From: an uncultured Collinsella sp.
GTDB lineage: Bacteria > Actinomycetota > Coriobacteriia > Coriobacteriales > Coriobacteriaceae
Length of the DNA: 11,047 nucleotides
Direction of reading: 5' to 3'
NCBI GenBank assembly: GCA_900549535.1
Contig: UROR01000063.1
Coordinates: 1 to 11,047, forward strand
Under the pieces are notes generated by a model. That model worked only from the letters and a program-made list of their open reading frames with translations. It was not told the DNA's origin and searched no databases. How positions within the stretch are numbered: position 1 is the stretch's first letter; the number at the start of each line of letters is the position of its first letter. The position numbers and the translations under genes were made by a program. Positions 6,835 through 11,047 of this stretch are shown here, in pieces.

Positions 6835-7875
6835 ATGGGAGAGGCGTCGTGTCCTAAAGCTACCATTGTCGTCCCCGTTTACAACTCTGCGCGCTCCATT
6901 CAGCGATGCCTCGATTCGCTGATGGCCCAGTCCGAGCGCTCGATTCAGGTTGTCTGCGTCAACGACGGTTCGACTGATGATTCGTTGAACGTGTTACGCC
7001 AGATCGCGCAGTCCGACGATCGCGTACTGGTGATTGATCGGGAAAACGCGGGCGTCTCGTGTGCTCGAAATGCCGGTATCGATGCCGCCGTGGGCGGGAC
7101 CGTCTTTTTTGTGGACGCCGACGATTACATCGATGCGCAGACGGTCGAGCGCGTGCTGCATGCCATGGAGTCTGCAGATGCCGAGGCCGCCGTTTTTGGC
7201 GGCGTCTGTGAACCTGCCGATGCTGCCCCCAAACGCGTCCAGCAACTCATGAGTCCCAAAGCTGGTATCTTTGGCGCCCGTGATCCCCAACTGCTGTTCC
7301 ATTCGAATGCGCAGCCCTATGCCTGCCGTGCGGCTTTTTCGCGCGAGCTGCTCAATCGCGAAGGCATTCGCTTCGCCCCCGGTTTGGCTTTGGGCGAGGA
7401 CGTCGTCTTCCAATTTGCGGCTTATGCGCTTGCCCGCAAGACCATCGTCATGCCAGACAAGTTCTACCACTACGTGATGGAGAGCGAATCCGCGACGCAC
7501 GAGTTCAACAGTGCCGAGGCTCGCGCCAAAAAGCTTGACGCCCACATGAGGATGCTCGAGGAGGTCTTGGAGGACTGGGCGGCCTACGGTCTTTTGGACC
7601 TGTGTCCCGGCGAGCTGATCACCTGGTTCTTGGACCTTATCGTGTTTGATTTGGCGCGCTTGGATTCCGATGACTTCCATCGCGTGGCGGCTCGCGTCAA
7701 CATGGACCTCACCACGTTTTTGGGAACGGAGTGGGCGGATATGCCTGCTAAGGGCGCCGTTCGCCGTGTTGCCCACAAGCTCGTTGCGGCGACCTCGGGC
7801 GTTTCGATGGCAGACGCCACGCTGTTCTATCTTTCGACTCGCGGTCTCAAAGCCTGCCTGGAGCGCTTTATCTAA
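6835..7875 (+). CDS. GT2 glycosyltransferase B (DADD/GED-type)
   Basis: A 346-residue family 2 glycosyltransferase resembling capsular or exopolysaccharide sugar transferases. Motifs: ATIVVPVYNSARSIQRCLDS, VVCVNDGSTDDS, ENAGVSCARNAGID, then the metal site FFVDADDY (Asp94, Asp96, Asp97) and the acceptor-side LGEDVVFQF (Glu188, Asp189, where the Asp is the usual catalytic base region). All key positions for an active GT-A enzyme are present. The C-terminal ~120 residues are not recognised. The ATG follows the previous stop by only 6 nt, with the Gly/purine-rich GGGGGTAGG overlapping that stop as the probable ribosome binding site, so it is translationally coupled to gene A. It belongs to a different subtype from gene A and is nearer in motif layout to the gene at 9007. 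Confidence 0.9.
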   Translation: MGEASCPKATIVVPVYNSARSIQRCLDSLMAQSERSIQVVCVNDGSTDDSLNVLRQIAQSDDRVLVIDRENAGVSCARNAGIDAAVGGTVFFVDADDYIDAQTVERVLHAMESADAEAAVFGGVCEPADAAPKRVQQLMSPKAGIFGARDPQLLFHSNAQPYACRAAFSRELLNREGIRFAPGLALGEDVVFQFAAYALARKTIVMPDKFYHYVMESESATHEFNSAEARAKKLDAHMRMLEEVLEDWAAYGLLDLCPGELITWFLDLIVFDLARLDSDDFHRVAARVNMDLTTFLGTEWADMPAKGAVRRVAHKLVAATSGVSMADATLFYLSTRGLKACLERFI

Positions 7876-7938
7876 TTCCAAGCGCTGTCGCCCGCCGTAA
7901 CTCGGCTGCTAAAATAACTCTGTTACACGCTATTCAAC

Positions 7939-7944
7939 AGGAGG
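7939..7944 (+). promoter_or_regulatory. Strong ribosome binding site for a second TTG start
   Basis: AGGAGG, a perfect Shine-Dalgarno core, lies 5 nt before the TTG at 7950. The frame from this TTG gives MQNSDIPKVSLLVP, which aligns with the start of gene A. Confidence 0.75.
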
Positions 7945-7949
7945 TTCTC

Positions 7950-8994
7950 TTGCAGAACTCTGATATCCCTAAAGTTTCGCTGCTTGTTCCCATCTGCAAT
8001 GTTGAGCGCTATCTGCGCGAGTGCCTCGATTCCGCCGTTGCGCAGACGCTCAAAGACATTGAGATCATTTGCATTAACGACGGTTCCACGGAAAGCTCGC
8101 CGGATATCATCCGCGTGTACATGGAGCGGGACCCCCGTGTACGTGGGCATCCTTGAGTCCGACGACTTTATGTTTGAGGATTCTCTCCAAAAGCTGGTCG
8201 CCAAGGCCGATGCTGAGCATACCGATGTGGTAAAGGGCGACTTTTATCTGTATTGGTCCACGCCCAGCGAGCGCCGTGAGCTGTTTGGGATCATCGACGA
8301 GTATATGACGGGCGCCGCGTATCGCCCCGTCGATCGCCCGGGCATCTTCTACCGCAAACCTTCCATTTGGTCGGCTATCTATCGGCGCGCGTTCCTCAAC
8401 GACAATCAGATTCGCTTCCTTCCCACGCCGGGTGCCTCGTATCAGGATGCGGGTTTTAACTTTAAGGTCTGGGCTTGCGCCGAGCGTGCCGCGTTTATCG
8501 CGGACCCCATTTTGTGCTATCGCCAAGACAACGAGAAGAGCTCCGTCAATTCGCCCAGCAAGGTGTTTTGCGTGTGCGATGAATATGCCGAGATGCAACG
8601 TTTTTTGGACGAGCGTCTCGAGCTCAAGGCTCAGCTCCAGGGCATTTTAATGCGCATGAAGGTCGATACGTACCGCTGGAATGACGAGCGTCTGATTGAC
8701 GAGTTGCGCGAGCAGTTTTGGGAGAAGGCCTCTCCCGAGCTCAAGGCCGATTGGGATGCTGGTCGCTTTGACCTGTCGCTGTTCGATCCGCGCGGCGAGA
8801 CCGACTTGCGCCTGATGGTCAAGTCGCCCCGTGCTTATATCGATTCGCGCTTTGACTTTAAGAAGCCGGGCAAGCTCAATACGTTTAAGCACTACTTTAA
8901 GATCGGCGGTCTGCCGCTGGTCTGGCGCGTGCTGACGTATCAGCGCACCTACGGCGACAACCCGCACCCTGATGACGTTCCGGCCGCACAGTAG
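7950..8994 (+). pseudogene. GT2 glycosyltransferase A' (paralogue of A), broken by internal deletion and frameshift
   Basis: The gene starts at TTG 7950 and reads as a normal GT2 enzyme through DIEIICINDGSTESS to MERDPRV, then stops at 8154-8156. From 8140 the next frame continues without a stop to 8994 with YVGILESDDF, PSIWSAIYRR, FLPTPGASYQD and CYRQDNEKSSVNS. Compared with gene A, the piece matching KMIDKANSGYGDSMN through RGK is absent at about 8139-8140: 74 nt by codon count, not a multiple of three, which explains the shift. The lost piece holds the conserved Asn-x-Gly-x-Gly segment between the two halves of the nucleotide-sugar-binding fold, so neither fragment should be active. A downstream reading frame can be opened at 7984, but its first 50 residues are out of frame with the family and are not meaningful. 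The 3' part shows no other visible damage, suggesting a recent event or an assembly or consensus error. Confidence 0.8.
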
Positions 8995-8997
8995 GAG
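8993..8997 (+). promoter_or_regulatory. Ribosome binding site deciding the start of glycosyltransferase B'
   Basis: AGGAG overlaps the stop of the preceding gene and lies 9 nt before ATG 9007, a normal spacing. A GTG at 9001 is in frame but only 3 nt away, too close for good initiation. Confidence 0.6.
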
Positions 8998-9006
8998 CGA
9001 GTGACT

Positions 9007-10074
9007 ATGGCTACTCCCAAGATTTCTGTTGTTGTTCCCATCTATAAAGTGGAGGAGTGCCTGGCCTGGTGCCTGGACTCTCTGCTTGCACAGGATATGC
9101 CCGATTGGGAAGGCGTGCTGGTCAACGATGGCTCGCCGGACGGGTCGCGCGATATTGCGGCTGCCTATTGCGAAAAGGATGCGCGCTTTACGCTGGTCGA
9201 TAAGGAGAACGGTGGCCTGTCGAGCGCGCGCAATGCAGGCATCGCCGCGTCCACGGCGCCTATTGTCGCGTTCTTGGATTCCGACGACCGCTTTACGCCC
9301 GATGCATGCCGCGTGATCGTCGATGCCTTTGAGCGCGAGGACTGCGACGTTTTGACCTTTGGCGCGAACCCGTATCCGCTGGAGGCGGGGTATCCGTGGC
9401 TTAACTATGTGCTGAGCCCGCGCGATGTGTCGTTTGAGGGTTATAGCTCCGACCTGCTGTTTAAGGAAGCGTCTCGTCCCTTTGCATGGCGCACCGCCTG
9501 CAAGCGCGACTTCTTGCTGGGCAACGGGATCGTGTTCGACGAAACCGTCAAGTATGGCGAGGACCAGGTCTTCGACTTTGCCGTGTACGGTCGTTCGCAC
9601 AAGACTGCGCTTATCTCGAACAAGCTGTATGACTACCGTGTCGCGCGCAAGGGTTCGCTCATGGACACCATGCGCTATGACGACGAGACGCGCCTGCTGG
9701 AACATGTGAAGATTTACTCCGCAGTGCTGACTGATTGGCAGCGCGACGGTCTCGATACACAGCATGCCGAGGATCTGACGTATTTTCTATGCGATCTGGT
9801 GCTGTATGACGCGCTCAGGTTGCTGGGCGCGAATTGCAGCAAGGTGTTCGCTGCCGTTGCCACGTCGCTTGCCGGTTCTACCGTGGGTGACGATGCCGCG
9901 CTCGCACAATGTGCACCTTCTGTTGCTGCCATGGTGCGCGCGGCGCTTACCGGCAAGGCCCCCAATGCCCGTGCATGCAAAAAGCTCATGTTCGATTACG
10001 ACATCTTGAGGTTTGGGCGCCTGGGTGCCTGCAAGCGCATGGCAGCGAACGCCCTGGGAAAGCGAGAAGTGTAG
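9007..10074 (+). CDS. GT2 glycosyltransferase B' (DSDD/GED-type)
   Basis: A 355-residue family 2 glycosyltransferase. Motifs in order: ISVVVPIYKVEECLAWCLDS, GVLVNDGSPDGS, ENGGLSSARNAGI, the metal site FLDSDDRF (Asp91, Asp93, Asp94), and the acceptor-side YGEDQVFDFAVYGRSHKT (Glu185, Asp186). It matches the common form found in lipopolysaccharide and capsule clusters (DGSxDgS, GGLSSARN, DSDD), so an active enzyme is likely. The C-terminal ~130 residues include an Ala-rich helix-prone segment and a basic end (GACKRMAANALGKRE). It shares the GED layout with gene B rather than with its immediate neighbour A'. Its stop TAG is directly followed by the ATG of the next gene with no gap, so the two are translationally coupled. 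Confidence 0.9.
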   Translation: MATPKISVVVPIYKVEECLAWCLDSLLAQDMPDWEGVLVNDGSPDGSRDIAAAYCEKDARFTLVDKENGGLSSARNAGIAASTAPIVAFLDSDDRFTPDACRVIVDAFEREDCDVLTFGANPYPLEAGYPWLNYVLSPRDVSFEGYSSDLLFKEASRPFAWRTACKRDFLLGNGIVFDETVKYGEDQVFDFAVYGRSHKTALISNKLYDYRVARKGSLMDTMRYDDETRLLEHVKIYSAVLTDWQRDGLDTQHAEDLTYFLCDLVLYDALRLLGANCSKVFAAVATSLAGSTVGDDAALAQCAPSVAAMVRAALTGKAPNARACKKLMFDYDILRFGRLGACKRMAANALGKREV

Positions 10075-11047
10075 ATGAGTATCAAGCGTTTGGCACTTTG
10101 CCGCAGTCAGGGCCGTCTGTTTGTGCTGCTTCGTTTTGCCGGTCAGGATGTCGCCGCGCTCATTGAGCAGGGAGGTTCTCAGTCCTTTGCCCGTGCGACG
10201 ACGAGCGGTTCTTGTGTGCCATCGCTGGCACTCCCGGTCGATCATGGCCGCGTGCTGGCAATCTGTCCTTCGGTTGCCGACTACGAGCGCGAGCTTGCCG
10301 TCTTGGTGCTTCCGTTTTTGGATGGCTCGTCGATTGACATTGACTTTGCATCCAGTGGCCAAAAGCTTGGATCCATTCGCCTCGATAGCCGTATGGCTAA
10401 GCTGGAATCCAAGATCAACTACAAGGCAAAGCCTGTGCTGTGTGCGCTTATCCGCGATGCGCAGCGCGGCGAGCGCTGCGGCCGCTACGAGATCGATGCC
10501 GTCCGTTATCTTCCGGCCGATTCGGGTGCTGTGTGGCGCTACGAGGTCACATGGTCGGGAGACTCCCAGTGCACGCCCCAGCTTGAGATACTCGATACGC
10601 ATATGAATGTCATCGATGCCACGGTTCATATGTTCGAGTCGCAGGTCGACGTTCCTCAGCAGAACGGATGCTGCGTCAATAAAACGTATCTGAGCGTGGA
10701 GATGCCCGAGGACATTCGAGATTTTGTCGCGATTGCAACTGATCCTGCGGGCCAGATCCAGGGCGGTTTTTGCGCCATGGATGGCCGCCTGTACAACGGC
10801 ATGGTCGACGATAGCTGGAATCGCATGAAGGATGCGCGCGCGGACGACGCCGCCTATCGCCGTTGGTTTGAGCAGCATCGCGCAAAGCCGGGCGACTTGG
10901 CGTGCCAGTGCGCCGCCGCGGCGGCATTCGCCTACAGGCCGCTCGTGAGCATTGTGGTGCCGTGCTACAAGACTGATCGGGAATACCTGCGCGAGCTGCT
11001 GGACTCGGTGCTAGCCCAGAGTTATGACAACTGGGAACTGCTCCTTA
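10075..11047 (+). CDS. Large GT2 glycosyltransferase with unrecognised N-terminal region, 3' end cut by window edge
   Basis: 324 codons are visible with no stop. Residues 1 to about 255 match no family I recognise: they are rich in short beta-prone stretches (such as LAVLVLPFLDGSSIDIDF and VWRYEVTWSGDSQ) and may form a beta-sandwich. Next comes a linker YRRWFEQHRA (261-270), the kind of Tyr-x-x-Trp segment that often precedes GT2 domains in multi-domain polysaccharide glycosyltransferases. The GT2 domain begins at LVSIVVPCYKTDREYLRELL (290-309), continues DSVLAQSYDNWELL and runs off the window, so its DxD motif cannot be seen. The start ATG abuts the previous stop (TAGATG), which argues for coupling. 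Proteins of this layout frequently act in rhamnan, capsule or wall-polysaccharide assembly and can carry several catalytic domains. Role of the N-terminal region: unknown; glycan or partner binding is a guess. Confidence 0.83.
   Translation, partial: MSIKRLALCRSQGRLFVLLRFAGQDVAALIEQGGSQSFARATTSGSCVPSLALPVDHGRVLAICPSVADYERELAVLVLPFLDGSSIDIDFASSGQKLGSIRLDSRMAKLESKINYKAKPVLCALIRDAQRGERCGRYEIDAVRYLPADSGAVWRYEVTWSGDSQCTPQLEILDTHMNVIDATVHMFESQVDVPQQNGCCVNKTYLSVEMPEDIRDFVAIATDPAGQIQGGFCAMDGRLYNGMVDDSWNRMKDARADDAAYRRWFEQHRAKPGDLACQCAAAAAFAYRPLVSIVVPCYKTDREYLRELLDSVLAQSYDNWELLL

Noticed and set aside
7876..7949. Separate promoter before A'
   Set aside because: TAAAAT at 7910-7915 resembles a -10 box, but no matching -35 is present and the genes could be co-transcribed.
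6994..10878. Several long minus-strand open frames (6994-7881, 8647-9765, 9787-10878)
   Set aside because: All lie opposite confident glycosyltransferase genes and show no domain motifs; they reflect GC-rich codon bias.

Overview
The window joins two compositionally different pieces of DNA. Positions 1 to about 2,130 are AT-rich, with AT-rich spacers and A/T-ending codons. They carry genes typical of low-GC gut Firmicutes (Lachnospiraceae-like, inferred): a MATE-family exporter, a tRNA-Thr and a galactose/glucose-type sugar-binding protein. From about 2,130 to the end the DNA is GC-rich with G/C-ending codons, and the gene content resembles Collinsella or another Coriobacteriia (inferred). 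Two genes are cut at the same point, the 5' end of the sugar-binding protein and the 5' end of a cell-wall-anchored surface protein. No mobile element is visible there. The simplest reading is an assembly chimera, although a real rearrangement cannot be excluded from sequence alone.

Layout of the left part: MATE exporter (minus, runs off the left edge), a sigma-70-type promoter and tRNA-Thr(GGT) (plus), a bidirectional hairpin terminator, then the truncated sugar-binding protein (minus).

Layout of the right part: the C-terminal tail of a surface protein with a Thr-rich spacer and an MPKTG sorting signal, a strong terminator, then a stand-alone AAA-ATPase-like/PD-(D/E)XK-type protein whose Walker B and nuclease residues look degenerate. 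A GT2 glycosyltransferase with GlfT-like motifs follows on the minus strand. It is divergent from a run of five plus-strand GT2-type genes with short gaps or none (largest gap 74 bp), the last of which runs off the right edge.

The glycosyltransferases look like part of a locus for a surface polysaccharide or cell-wall glycan: six GT2-type enzymes, each probably adding one sugar at the inner face of the membrane. The plus-strand genes alternate in type (A-B-A'-B'). A and A' are close paralogues, so a tandem duplication is likely. A' is broken by an apparent 74-nt internal deletion that shifts the frame and removes a conserved part of the nucleotide-sugar-binding domain. The final gene has a roughly 280-residue N-terminal region of unrecognised function ahead of its GT2 domain.
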